DNA of 64,000 nt from Atherix ibis (lineage: Eukaryota > Arthropoda > Insecta > Diptera > Athericidae): the NCBI GenBank assembly GCA_958298945.1, contig OY282610.1, forward strand, positions 26,560,233 through 26,624,232. The letters are read 5' to 3'. Numbering within the stretch: position 1 is the first letter of the stretch; each line of letters starts with the position of its first letter. This document shows, piece after piece, positions 24,401-39,400 of the stretch. The notes below the pieces were generated by a model. It did no database searches and was not told the origin of the DNA. It saw only the letters and a list, made by a program, of their open reading frames with translations. Position numbers and translations under genes: made by a program.

Positions 24401-27400
24401 TTATTTTAATAAATTTAATTATTAAATTCAATAATGAAACAAAAAAATGAAAATTTTTGGATTTATTAAAATTAAAAAAAAAAATTAATAAAGAAAATAT
24501 TTAAGAGAACAGAAGAGGATATTTTTTTGTTATTATCTGGAAAACTTACCATTACTAAGCATTTCGTCGTCGGTTGTTTGTCCAGCTTTCATATAAATAA
24601 CACCAAATTTAAAATTCACCGAACCTTCTTGCTCTTCGAAAAGTAATAAATCCTTTTGTATATCAGCTGAAAATAGTTCCTTTGGAGTTTTGGTAGCAGT
24701 GTCCATACCAGGAAAATGGCTTAAAATTTGTTTTACTGTCAATTTCTGATGTGGATTATATGGTAGGGCAATTTTTTGTGCACCCTATAGATTTATGAAG
24801 ATTAAAAAAATATAAAGAAGTTTTCATTTGTTGTTTAACAAGACAGACATTTAAAAAAAAAATAAATATTTTTTTGATATTTGTTTTCTAAATTAAGAAA
24901 AACAAAACGCATTGAAAGAGGTTGCAATTGAAAGAGACTCAAATTAGTCGTTTTAAGCTGTAGAATACGAAATTAACTTCAATATTCAAATAATAATTAA
25001 AACTGAGTTGATGAAAAACCATTCAAAAATATTAGTCGAAAAATAATAGGAACCAGCGACTTTATGGTGAAACGTTTGGATCAAAGAGAGCCTCTGTTAG
25101 CTCCCAGAAATCATAAAATTATTTTATTAAATTTTCATTAGTATATGTTCAATATTTTTTTTAGAATATTTCATATTTTAAAGACACCTAATCTAAAATA
25201 TTGTAGCACTAGAGACTTCCCTTCCACGTTGCTTGTACTTTAGTGTATCTTAGACGTGCAGTACAGGTTTTTACTTCATCCAGTGGCTAAGTGACTTTGT
25301 ATATAGAATGTGATGAGAGAAGTTGTGTTAAGTTGACTTACGAAAAGTTGCAGTGAGACTATATGGAATATTATTTTTCAACAGCATAAGTTTTTTGATG
25401 GCATAAAGCATTTTTGGAGGGCTGAGAAGGAGTAGAAGATGAACCTCACTCAGGGAAGACCTTGAACATCGAAAACTGATGAAAATGTGCAATGGAAAAT
25501 AATTTTTGTAAGGTCAAACTGTCGATTAACAGTGAAAATGATGAGTAAGTTCTTGAATGCTCCATCATAAGAACGCCGATTAATGTTGAAGCTCCTTGAA
25601 AAGCTGCGAAAAGAAGTTCTTCGCATAAGATTGAACATTGCAGACACTTGAATGCACCATATTGCAAGGTCATCTCCATAAACGAGTTTTTTTTTTTAAA
25701 AAAAAAAGGAGTCCTGTGGTTAAACTGAACCTCTACACCCCCCCCCCCCCTTATTACTAATTTTTAGTGCGTGTGTCTTTTTTTTGTTACCCAAAACAAA
25801 AAAGGTCTCGAAACGACTGTTGATAATATCCAAAGGAATGTAACCAAAGAGCTGAAGGCGATTCCAGTTAAAGCTTTTCAGTACTCCTAGTAAGAGTGCC
25901 AAAATGTGGAATGAGTGAGGGCTTTTGTGACGTGAGCCCCTTGATTGATATTAAAGCTGATGGTTGAGTCCTTCAAAAACTCAAAAAAGAGGTTCTTCGC
26001 ATTAGATCAGCATTGCAGATACTAAGATGCTAGCTCTACCATAACGTCCCCTATCACACAGCAATCTCTATCAAAAAAAATTTTGCGAAAAAATAGATTT
26101 TTGTGGTCTTTAAGTACCCTTATTCACCTGATAATAATCCTTGCGACATTTTTCAGTCTCCAAGACTTACGAATAGTTGAAAGGACGTTGTTGTGGTACT
26201 GTTGATAATATCCAACGGAGTATAACAGAGGAGCTAAAAGTGATTCCTGTTGAAACCTTTCAGAGCTGCCCAACGGAACTTCTTTGATGGGGACAACATT
26301 AATACATAATAAATGAGTCATTGGAACGTTCGGGAAAAAGTTACTTTACATCAGATTGGACAGTGCTTCATCAAGGATGCTCTACCATGATAACACCACC
26401 TCTCGAACGATCATATTCATCAACGAGTTATTATCGAAAAAAGAAATTCCTGTACTTCCCGAGCCCCCTTCCTTCACCACCCCTCACCCAATTTCAATCA
26501 ACGTGACTTTTTTTGCACCTCCAGAATAAAAAAAAATACTTAAGAGGACTTCATCTTGATATTATCTCCAACATTCAAAGGAATATAGCCAAGGAGATGA
26601 AGGCGATTTTTAGTTGAAGCGTATCCTGCTCAACAGGAACTACTTGGAAGGGGATAACATTGATATAGAAAAATAAAATAAAATAATTGGAAAATAAAAA
26701 TCAGTCTCCTTTTTTCACCACCCTTCCTTGTATGATCCATAACTAATCCATCATTTAATTTGATGTCATTTAATTAATTTTGAATTTTATTACAGCCATA
26801 CTTGAAAGGACGATCCATTCTCCTATTGGGCAATTTATTAAATCTGGTTTTGATCCTTTGAATTCTATTTTACGATTTATTCATAATTTTATATCATAAT
26901 AACAATAATAATGGATAAGGGGTGTTCTGAGAAGGATAGGGGGTGTTCAGCACAAAAATTGTGTTGAGTTTGAAATAATGACGAATATAGAAATTTGTAT
27001 GACACACTCGTACACGAACAGATGTAGTCGGAGTTATGATAAAATAATGATAACAATGATTGTAGGCGTTCGTAATCATATTAAGAAGATAAGTTAGTAC
27101 AGATGCTAATAGGACACGATTCATTTAGGTACACAGATGCAGTCGGACTAGTTTAGATATAGACGGAATGGAAATCATTAAATTCGAATTACGAATATGG
27201 AAGGGTTGTTTAAGTTGCCTTTTCTCTTATTGAATGTATAATAAGTATTATATAGTATTCGTCGGTCTACGATTCGTACAGTTTCAGATATTATAGGAAT
27301 CGTCAGAGTGTGTTTGTATTTTGTATGTAAAGCTAAGTAAATTAGATCTAGGAGAATCGAGTTAAATTGTTGAATGGTAATAGAAGAGCAGAGAATATTA

Positions 27401-30400
27401 CAAGCTTTTGCGAGACTGTTAGACTATTCAACATTCTATAATTCAATTTCGGAATGGCTGTGTTCATAATAAATTTTTATCTTAAACGAATACTAAAACA
27501 AGTATATCAGCAGAAATCCATGTGTATAGATAAATTGTAGTATCTTAACTAGTCGATTCTAATCTTAAATGCTCTTTCAACGGTTGTCACCATATTTTCA
27601 TGCGTTTAGACTGCTTTCTACGAGTATCTACCCGATTCTGAGTACTCGTAAATAAAATTCCCTTTAGATTGGTTGCTTTGAAAATTCTCATCACTTATTA
27701 GTTTAGTATAATACTTAATATTCAATTAATTAAATAACTCTTTCTACTTCTGCTACTAATTCGACTTCATCGAAGTACGCTTATTGAAGTAAATATTATA
27801 TTCCAAATACGTTAACGGATATAATTTTTTTTTTTTTTGCAATTAAATTTAATTATTTTTAATATAAGATTCAAGGAAAATGAAAACGAAAATATTAAAG
27901 AATTTATATTTTAATACAGATCTGGGAATTTTAATAAAGGCTTATACAAAAGTTTGGATTTTTCGCAGGATTTGATCTTTTTTAGGTAATTTTTGATGCC
28001 ATTTTTGGATATGTTCGGTTGTAATTCGTCTCTCAACTTGTCAAAAAACTTAAATTCACAAATTTATATAAATTACATCTCTCTAGAAAAGTAGCTCTAT
28101 TTTGGGATATATAAAACGATGGTGGAGAGAATACTAGAATACGCCAGCCTGTCATATGGTTATCCCCATCAATGAGTTTTCACCGGAATTTTTACGTTTC
28201 CACAGTCCCTCGTTTCAGCTGATGTTAGACTCAAAATCACTTGATAGGAAGTCGTCTTGGTACTATAAAAAAAAGTGTAACTGATAAGCTGAAGGTGAGT
28301 CTAGTTACAGTTTTCCAGGCCTTCTACAAAGAACAAAAACAACGTCTCCGTTGGTACGTAACTAGCTGCCCAAAGAAACTACTACATTCCCTTCATTCTG
28401 GAAGAATTCTTTTATTATACCTGTTCACAAAAAGGGTTTTTAGTAAACATTTGTCCGTAAAATTTCATCAGTTCACTAAAAATGTGTCAGTAATTTTTAC
28501 TTGTAAAAATCTATCTATAAGAAATTTATCAGTAAAAATTTGTCAGTAAATATTTGTGAATAAAAATTTGTCAATAAAAATTTGTCCATAAAAAATTTAT
28601 TAGTACAAGTTTGTCAGTAAAAATTTGTCAGTAAAAGTTTGGCAGGAAAAATTTGTCAATAAAAATTTCTCCGTAAATATTTGTCACTAAAAGTTTGGCA
28701 GTAAAAATTTGTCAGTAAGAAATTTTCAATAAAAATTTGTCCGCAAAAATTTGTAAGTAAAAGTTTGCCAGTACAAATTTGTTAGTAAAAGTTTGTCTGC
28801 AAAAATTTGTCAACAAAAATTTGCCGGCAAAAATTTGTCTGTAAAAATTTGTCAGTTAAAATTTATCATCAAAAGTTTGGCAGTTAAAATTTATCAGCAA
28901 AAGTTTGTCAGTAAAAGTTTGTCAGTAAAAATTTGTCAGTCAAAATTTATCCGTAAAAATTTGTCAGTAAAATTTTGTCAGTAAAAATTTATGAGCAAAA
29001 GTTTGCCAGTAAAAATTTGTCAACAAAAGTTGGTCAGTAAAAATTTGTTAGTAAAAGTTTGTCAGCAAAAATTTGTCAGTAAAAGTTTGTCAATAAAAGT
29101 TTGTCAGTAAAAATTTGTCAGTAAAAGTTTGGCAGGAAAAATTTGTCAATAAAAATTTCTCCGTAAATATTTGTCACTAAAAGTTTGGCAGTAAAAATTT
29201 GTCAGTAAGAAATTTTCAATAAAAATTTGTCCGTAAAAATTTGTAAGTAAAAGTTTGCCAGTACAAATTTGTTAGTAAAAGTTTGTCTGCAAAAATTTGT
29301 CAACAAAAATTTGCCGGCAAAAATTTGTCTGTAAAAATTTGTCAGTTAAAATTTATCATCAAAAGTTTGGCAGTTAAAATTTATCAGCAAAAGTTTGTCA
29401 GTAAAAGTTTGTCAGTAAAAATTTGTCAGTAAAAATTTGTCAGTCAAAATTTATCCGTAAAAATTTGTCAGTAAAATTTTGTCAGTAAAAATTTATGAGC
29501 AAAAGTTTGCCAGTAAAAATTTGTCAGTAAAAGTTTGTCAGCAAAAATTTGTCAGCAAAAATTTGTCAACAAAAGTTGGTCATTTTTTGCAGGATTTTAT
29601 CTTTCTTAGGTAATTTTTGATGATATTTTTGGATATGTTGGGCTGTAATTCGTCTCTCAACTTGTCAAAAAACTTAAATTCACAAATTTATATAAATTAC
29701 ATCTCTCTAGAAAAGTAGCCCTATTTTGGGATATATAAAACGATCGTCGAGAGAATACTAGAATGCGCCAGCCTGTCATATGGTTATCCCCATCAATGAG
29801 TTTTCGCCGGAATTTTTACGTTTCCACAGTCCCTCGTTTCAGCTGATGTTAGACTCAAAATCACTTGATAGGAAGTCATCTTGGTACTATAAAAAAAGTG
29901 TAACTGATAAGCTGAAGGTGAGTCTAGTTACAGTTTTCCAGGCCTTCTACAAAGAACAAAAACAACGTCTCCGTTGGTACGTAACTAGCTGCCTACATTC
30001 CATTCATCCTGGAAGAGTTCTTTTATTATACCTGTTCACAAAAAGGGTTTTTAGTAAACATTTGTCCGTAAAATTTCATCAGTTCACTAAAAATGTGTCA
30101 GTAAAAATTTGTCTGTAAAAATTTATCTATAAGAAATTTGTCAGTCAAAATTTGTCAGCAAATATTTGTGAATAAAAATTTGTCAATAAAAGTTTGTCCA
30201 TAAAAATTTATTAGTACAAGTTTGTCAGTAAAAATTTGTCAGTAAAAGTTTGGCAGGAAAAATTTGTCAATAAAAATTTCTCCGTAAATATTTGTCACTA
30301 AAAGTTTGGCAGTAAAAATTTGTCAGTAAGAAATTTTCAATAAAAATTTGTTCGTAAAAATTTGTCAGTAAAAGTTTGCCAGTACAAATTTGTTAGTAAA

Positions 30401-33400
30401 AGTTTGTCTGCAAAAATTTGACAACAAAAATTTGCCGGCAAAAATTTGTCTGTAAAAATTTGTCAGTTAAAATTTATCATCAAAAGTTTGCCAGTAAAAA
30501 TTTGTCAGTAAAAGTTTGTCAGCAAAAATTTGTCAGCAAAAATTTGTCAACAAAAATTTTCAGTAAGGTATTTTCAATAAAAATTTGTCCTTAAAAATTT
30601 GTCAGTAAAAGTTTGCCAGTATAAATTTGTCAGTAAAAGTTTGGCAGTAAAAATTTATCAGCAAAAGTTTGTTAGCAAAAGTTGGTCAGTAAAAATTTGT
30701 TAGTAAAAGTTTGTCAGCAAAAATTTGTCAGTAAAAGTTTGTCAATAAAAGTTTGTCAGCAAACATTTGTCAGTAAAAGTTTGTCAGCAAAAATTTGTCA
30801 ACAAAAATTTGTCGGTAAAAATTTGTCTGTAAAAATTTATCAGTTAAAATTTTTCAGTAAAAATTTGTCAGTAAAAAATTATCAGCAAACGTTTACCACT
30901 GCACATTTTGTTGTAACAGAAAATTTCCTTCCAATAATTCCCCAACTTCAGGTTCAAGTGCAGTAATATTGGAAAATAGCACAAAATTTTTCCCCCTTTT
31001 TATAAAAGTAATTTTTCCATCAATATTACATAAAGTTTTTATCGATAATTATTTATTTGTACTTTTTATTGTGTGAAATTTTGTTGTTGAAATATTTCAA
31101 TTTATTTCATGAGCTTAATTAAGCTAATATACAGGTCCTGTTACAGGAAGTTTTTTTTTTAAATGAGGCTTTTCAACAGAACGCTTAAATTTATATGATT
31201 TATCTATAAAAATTGTCTGTAAAAAATTGTCTATAAACATTTGTAGTAAAAATCCATCAGTTAAAATCTGTCAATAAAAATTTGGTAGTAAAAATTAATC
31301 AGTAAAAATTTGTCAGTAAACATTTGTAGTCAAAATCTGTCAGTTTAAATCTGTCAGTAAATATTTGTCCGTAAAATTTTGTCAGTAAAATGTTTGTAAA
31401 AATGTTCACTAAAAATTTTTTATAAGAATTTGCCAGTAAAAGTTTCTCAGTAAATATTTATAAGTGAACATGTTCAGTAAAAATTTGTCAGTTAAAATTA
31501 TTCTCAGTGAAGACTACAATATTTTTAGTGAAATTATTTCCAGTAAAAACTATTTGGTTTCTTAAAGAACTATTTTAAGTAAAAATTTTAAATAAGAACT
31601 CATCAGTGAAAAATTTGTCAGTAAAATTCTGTCAGTAAAAATTTATCAGCAAACGTTGTCAGTAAAAATATTCAGTGATTGCTCATTTTTCAAAAAGTGT
31701 TTTCTGTAAATGTTATCGGAAAAAATCCCTAATACAATTCCTGGTTATTCTGTCTGTGAATTTGTCCTGAGATAAAAAAGTTATGGAAGATAATTTTCAC
31801 TTAAATTGTATATAAAATTAAACAATTTAACTATATCTGCCATTATATTATAAAATTGGTAAACAATAAATGTGTAACAGGGCTGAATCGTTCAGTTTAA
31901 GAAGTGAATTGATTTCAACAAATGTCGAAATTATTCTTATTGCAGAATTACAACACTCAGAATTATAGTGAACGGTTTGTCCTTCTTCATTTTCAAATAA
32001 ACACGTGCCAATAATACCTTGAGACCAAAATTTTTTTCCCTTTTCAAGGATAAAATGACTTTTACACAGTTCTTTGTAGGTTTTTAGAGTCTCAAATATA
32101 GAATTTTTGCTTTTATTAACATATCGATTGGCCAAAAAATGAGGCTCATCACTGAAAAAACTTTTGTTTGAAATGATTAGCAAAAAGCGAGCAATGTGGC
32201 TACGCTAGAATCACCAATTGTAGATAATTTTAAAATTTTTAAATTGAATTTTTTCAAAAATATATTATTATTAATATAAAATGGTATTCTTTTAGCTAAG
32301 TAAAATTTAGTTTATTTTGCATATTTATTAAACAACTGCTAAACAACAAATATATCTTTTCCAAACTATAAAATGAATATTTTTAGATACCTTTTCCTAA
32401 TTTGTAGAAAGTTTATTTTTAAATAATTTTTAAAAATGTGTTTTATTAATAGAATAAAAATTACTTAAGAATTTAATAAATTTTTGCAGAAATAATTGAA
32501 GAAGAAGAAAAATATATATTTTGTGAGTAGAATAGTAACAATATTTGGAAAAAAGAAATTATATTAAAATACAAAAATGGAAACCTAATGAAAATATATA
32601 GAAAAAAATTAAGGAAAAGAAACTGGAAAAATTTTCTGAAATTTTTTAAAAGTACTAAAAAATTCAAGAACTTCAATATGAAGAGGAAAACGCCTAATAA
32701 AACAAGAGTACAACTAGTCTAGAAATGAAAGAAACATTTAAGTAAAGAACAAAATAATTACAAAAAAGCAAAAATGATATAAAAAAATTTTTAAATTTAT
32801 AAGCAAAGATATAGTAAAATAAAGAAAATATTCTAAAAGGGAACACAAATTAAATTGAGTGTAATCAAAAGTTTTGAAACAAAATAAAAATCAAATCACA
32901 GAAACAAAAATTAAGAGTAAAAAGTTTAGCAACAATTCATAAAAAGAAAAAAAAAAGAAAATATCATCAAGTGGCATATAAACAAGAAGAATGCTCATAA
33001 TAACTAATCAAAGGAATATGAAATTTTTTTATTATTTAAGATTAAAAGTTTCTTCTGGGAAATTATAGAAACAAATACCAAAAAATAAAAAAATAATAAA
33101 CAAGGAAAAACTGCTGAAACATAAATAAACGAACTAAAAACAAGTCAAGGAATTGTCATTGAAATGAAAATAATTACCAAAATATACAAATTGGGGATGT
33201 TTTTCATTATAACAAGGGTCTATCTTTATGAAATTTCAAAATAAATTTTATTATTTGTAGTAATATTTTGTTGAAAGGAAAGGGAGAGGGGGGGTGGAGA
33301 GGGGGAGGTTTACCGGTGGTATAATTGAAAAATAGTCAAAAATTATTTAATTTTAATACTGAATTATCCATTTTATAGTTTGATCATTTAATTATTTTTA

Positions 33401-36400
33401 TATTGAAATATTAATAAAGATAAAATTTATTTAGATAAAAACTTGGCATTTTATTTACTATAGCTTATTCGACTACTGAAAGAATATAAATTTAGTCTGT
33501 TACCAACTTGCTGGAAGGACAGGCTTTGTTAGTTACTGATTTTTTGAACAAAATTATCTTCAGAGATGAGGTTGATATCCTAGCTACGTGAATATGTTAA
33601 TATGCAAAATTGCTAAATAAAAAAATTTAAAAATCTATAATTTACTACTGAAAAAAGTCTATTGTTTCTATAAAAAAAAGTGATTTTCTGGTGTATATTG
33701 TGGTTTTAAGAGGTCATTGCCATGTATTTATTTGAAAATGATGAAGAAGAGATCGTTACTGTCAATTCTGAGCGCCATTACCGTATGATCGAAAATTTTT
33801 TTTAGCCTAAACTTAAAGATTTTAATCTAGACTATATGTGGTTTTAATGAGACGAGGTACAACAAGCCACACAACATAACATGTTTTGACTTTATAGCGT
33901 AAAAAGTTCCCAGGATACGTAATTTCTAGATTTGATGATGTCAATTTGCCTACAAGCTCGTCTGATTGAGCGGAATTAAATTTTTTTTGAAATAAATTTT
34001 ATAAAACGTAAAAAATTTTTTAATTTAAAATCATTTAAAAACTAATATTCATCAAGTAATGGCAGATTTTACAGTTCGAATTTGAGAAAAATTCATCGTA
34101 AATTATCTTAAAATGATCTAGTCCTGTAAGAAGTTTTCTACCAATTTATTTTAACTATATTAATTTTATAAAATAATTAGAATAATTTATTTATTATAAT
34201 TTAAAATAAATTTTTTATCAAAATCTATATTTGTAATATATTTGATTATACTTTACTTTCAGAGGTACAAACTGGATAATTTTATAGTTCTTATGTTAGA
34301 AGATTAATAAATATTACTAATATGACAGTTACTCCGACTCTTTTTAATATGGCACTACTCTCTATGTAAAATTTTTGAAGTTAAGAGAATTTCAAATAAT
34401 TCATTTTTTTCTTTTTTCGTGTTACCAGATTTACTCAAAACGGTGGCTAATTTTTTAAAGGTGTATTTTTCTCTTGCAGAACAATTCTTTTTAGGCAATA
34501 AACAAATGGTGGCCTAAGAAAAATTAATAAGAAAATAATAGAAATTAATAATATAACAAAAAAATTACTACCCCCCAAATTTTTAGGCTAGAAAAGGGCG
34601 AAAAAAATATCAACTAGAATGTATTATGCAAAATAATATTATAAATCGTAAAGTATCCGTGATAATGCCATAATATAATAACTGCTATAATATTTGTTAT
34701 GGTAATACTGGTTATTATTAATGAGAATATAAAATAATTCAACAATGTTATTATGGTTAATGACAAATGAATATTTAGATAGAAAAATAACAAACTGTGA
34801 ATGACATTTACTTTTAATTTAAATTTGGGATGGATTTCCGAAAAATTATTTACTATTAACTGCAATAATCAACACAGTTCAATGGAAAGAAAAATCTGTC
34901 AACTATTTTAAGTACATACAAGAAGGGAAGGCAAAATTCGTAATCAAAATGAATATTATAATTATGCTGGTGAGTCTTTTCTTATTTTTTTTTTGCAAAA
35001 AGAAAATGATTTGACATAATTAAAAAAAAAATATAATAAGGGTTGTATGATGTTGTCAGCTGGGTGGATGACCTTTTATTTTAGGCCTCAGACGGAGCAT
35101 TGTGACAGTGACGCGCTTCATATTAAAAATGGTACTACGTGTATGCTTTTGTCCTATTTTCGTGAAAGCCTTTTAATTATTCTCGAACTTCTTCGATATA
35201 CCCATTTTTTCCTCTTTAGTATAGTACTTATTCATAGTAATATCATATCCACCCTTATCCTTTTCCGTTTCGTTCGTTTAAAATTGCAATTTGACCTAAT
35301 TTATTTTTGTATATTTTTCTTTTTGTGATTTTTGAATTTCGTTTACCCCTGTACATTTTGTTGTAACTAAAAATTTCCTTCCAATAATTCCCCAACTTTA
35401 GGTTCAAGTGCAGTAATATTGGAAAATAGCACAAAAATTCTCCCCCTTTTTATAAAAGTAATTTTTCCATCAATATTACATAAAGTTTTCATCGATAATT
35501 ATTTATTTGTATTTTTTATTGTGTGAAATTTTGTTGTAGAAATATTTCAATTTATTCCATGAGCTATTCACAAGAGTTTACTTAAGCTAATATAGGATAA
35601 GTTATAAATATTTTATTTTTATTATATTATTTCATTGGTCCATTTACAGGAATTTTTTTTTTTAAATGGGGCTTTTCAACGGAACTCTCAAATTTATATG
35701 ATTTATCTATAAGAATTTGTCTGTTAAAAATAGTTTATAAAAATTTGTACCAAAAATCCATCAGTTAAAATTTTTCAGTAAAAATTTGTTAGTAAAAATT
35801 TATCAGTAAAAATTTTTCAACAAAAGTTTGACAGTAAAAATTTGTCAGTAAAAATTTGTCAGTAAAAAGTTGTCATTAAAATTTGTCAATAAAAATTTGT
35901 CAGAACAATTTGTCAGTAAAAATTTGTAGTAAAATTCTCTCGGTTAAAATCTGTCTGTAAATATTTGTCCGTCAAATTTTGTCAGTAAAATTTTTGTAAA
36001 AATATTCATTATAAATTTATCTGTACACATTTTTCTGTAACAATTTGCCAGTAATAGTTTCTCAGTAAATATTCATAAGTGAACATGTTCGGTAAACAAT
36101 TCTCAGCTAAAATTATTCTCAGTCAAAATTATCTCCTGTAAAATCTATTTGGTTTCGTAAAGTACTATTTTAAGTAAAAATAAAAACATATCAGTGAATA
36201 ATTTGTCAGTAAGATTTTGTCAGTAAAAATTTGTTAGTAAAAATTTATCAGTAATAATTTGTCAGAAAAATTTGTCAGCAAAAGTTTGACAGTAAAAATT
36301 TATCTGTAATAATTTGTCTGTAAAAATTTGTCAAATAAAATTTCCCGCAAAAAATTGTTAGTAAAAGTTTGGCAGTAAAAATTTATCAGTAAGAAATTAT

Positions 36401-39400
36401 CAATAAAAATTTGTCAGTAAACTTTGTCCGTAAAAATTTGTCAGTAAAAGTTTGTCAGTAAAAATTTATCAGTAAGAAATTATCAATAAAAAATTTGTCA
36501 GTAAAACTTGTCAGTAAAAGTTTGGCAGTAAAAATTTGTCAGTAAGAAATTTTCAATAAAAATTTGTCAGAAAAGTTTGTCAGTAAAAATTTGACCGTTA
36601 AAATTTGTTAGTAAAAATTTGTCAATAAAAGTTTATCATTAAAAATTTACCAGTAAATATTTAACAGTAAAAATTTGTACCAAAAATCCATCAGTTGAAA
36701 TTTCTCAGTAAAAATTTTTTAACAAAAATTTATCTGTAAAAATTTGTCAGAAAAATTTATTAGCAAAAGTTTGTCAGCAAAAGTTTGACAGTAAAAATTT
36801 GTCTGTAAAAATGTTTCAGTAAACATTTGTCAAACAAAATTTGTCAGTAAAAATGTGTCTGTAAAAATTTGCAAGTAAAAATTTGTCAGTGAAAATTTGT
36901 CCGCAAAAATTTATTTTTCAGTAAAAGTTTGGCAGTAAACATTTATCAGTAAGAAATTATGAATAAAAATTAAAGTTTGTCAGCAAAAGTTCGTCAGTAA
37001 AAATTTGTCAGCAAAAATCCATCAGTTAAAATTTGTCAATAAAAATTTGTTAGTAAAAATTTATCAGTAAAAATTTGTGAGAAAAATTTATTAGCAAAAG
37101 TTTGTCAGCAAAAGTTTGACAGTAAAAATTTGTCTGTAAAAATGTTTCAGTGATAATTTGTCTGCAAAAATTTATCAGTAAAAGTTCGTCACTAAAAGTT
37201 TGGTAGTAAAAATTTATCAGTAAAAATTTGTCAGTAAATTTTTGCGAGTAAAAATTTGTCAGTAAAAATTTGTCAAAAAAATTTGTCAGAAAAATTTGTT
37301 AGTAAATATGTAAGTTAAAATTTAACAGTAAAAAATTGTCAGTAAAAATTTATCAGTAAAAACTTTTTTCAAATATAAGCTTATCAGTATAAAATTTGTC
37401 AGTTAAAATCTGTCAGTAAAAATTTTTCAATTAAGATTTGTCAGTTAAAATTATTTTCAGTGAAAACTACAATATTTGTGGTAAAAACTATTTCAGTAAA
37501 AAATATTTTAAGTAAAAATTTCAAATAAGAACTTATCAGTTAGTAAAAGTTTATTATTAAAAATTTATCATTAAAAATTTGTCAATAAAAATTGGTTAAT
37601 AAAAATTTATCCAAATTAATAAAGTTCAAGTCCGCTAAATATTTGCACAGGGATAAAATATTATTGCTGTAGACAGTTTCAGAGGATTCATCAGTAAAAA
37701 CTAATTCTGTTACAGTTAAATCTGTATTTCTTCAGTAATAAAAATATTTGATAAAAAATCATCCAATGATATGAACAAGTTGAACTTCATGATTAGGAGT
37801 CCTTATGCGAAGATATTCTGAATTTACAAAAACTGTTCCGATTTAGTAAAAAGTGAAGATGGAATTTCTAATTATGGACGTAGAATAATTTGTTTTGACT
37901 TTAATTGATTAAATAAAGGTGAAATGGAAATTTTAATTATTAACTTTATGGTCTGGGATATTTACTTCACATTAGTATACAAAGCCATCTAGTATTCAAA
38001 CATAAAAGATCGTGTGCGGATATTTCATCAGTTCACACGCTAGTCGAATTGCTCTAAAGTTTTGGTAAAGTGGTTTTTTTTTGTATTGAACATTTTCACC
38101 AAAAGACAACATATCAAAAGTGAATTAATTATTGTGCATACAAAAAAAAACTAAAAATGAGAATAAACAATATTGTGTAAGAAGTTAAAACTTAAATAAC
38201 GTGAGAAGTTTAATTAATTTATTAATTTGAAATAGTGAAAACAAGTGCCGCTGCAGCAAAGTCAGATGCTGACGCTGTAAAAACAAGAGTGAAAATAATG
38301 TAAATAAAGTGAACGACACCCCAGAAAACGTTCAACAAATTCCGCTCATTTTATAAAAAAAATATGCAGAATTTCGCAGCGCTAGCACGGACAATCGCTA
38401 GCCGGGTTGGATCCAGCGAATTGACTCTTGCTTTACACACAAAATCCGGAAAATCGTATGGGAGCGTCATCTAATCGCTAAATGGGCCAAGTGCGGACTA
38501 CCATACTCGTATTTACTAGTGCAAGGATGATAAGCCGTTTACAATAGCTCTAAGGTCATCCATAGAGCCACGAAAACTCCACTTACACTTCTTTTTTATT
38601 GACTTAGAACCGTCACCATGACATCTTTAATACTGGATGCTTGGTATACGAGGTCTGTTCAAAAAGTATCGCGAATTTTAAATTTCCGCGAATTACCTAT
38701 ATTCGATTTTCGATTTTTTTTATGGCGTTATGTTGGTACTCATGTCTCTCACTTATGCCGAACAATTTCTCACTTATGCCGACAAGAATCTGTATCAAAT
38801 TTTGTGTGAAAAACAAAATTAATTGCGCGGACGTATTCCGAATGTTGACTGTGGCATATAGTAAAGCTACCTTGGACCGAAGCAACGTTTATCGGTGGTA
38901 CAAAATGTTCTCAGAGGTCCAAGAAGATGTAACCAAGTTCGGTCGAATGTGAAGGTTTTGCTTACAGTTTTCTTCAATTCCAGAGGCGTGATGCATCATG
39001 AGTCCTTACCACAGGGTAGAACGGTCAATAAGGAATATAACCTGCAAGTTATGCGCAAGTTGCGCAAAGCAATCCGCCAGAAACGCCCAGATTTGTGGAA
39101 GAACAAAAATTGAATTTTGCACCATGATAACGCCCCTGCTCACGCGTCGTTGCGCAAATTTTTGCCCAAAAACAATACACTAATAATGCCGCAGCCACCG
39201 TATTCCCCAGATCTGCCCCCCTGTGACTTTTTCTTGTTCCCGAAACTGAAGAGCCCCATGAAAGGACGACGCTATCCTACGATTGAGGAGATAAAGACGG
39301 CATCGAAGGAGGATCTGAACAAGATCACAAAAAATAATTCTTTGAAGTGCTTCGAGAATTGGAAGAAACGTTGGCACAAGTACGAGGGTTATTCAACAAG

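Noticed and set aside
28440..29580. CRISPR-like array
   Set aside because: Repeats are 14 bp, contiguous and degenerate, with no spacers; host is clearly eukaryotic.
28793..30966. Open frames with [13 protein letters not shown] repeats
   Set aside because: Translation of the 14-bp minisatellite; three units (42 bp) cycle without stops by chance.
32473..32676. Minus-strand Phe-rich open frame of 67 codons
   Set aside because: Product of A-rich sequence on the plus strand; no motif.
38404..38414. GGGTTGGATCC as a tRNA/SINE B box
   Set aside because: One mismatch to the B-box core and no convincing A box or cloverleaf around it.
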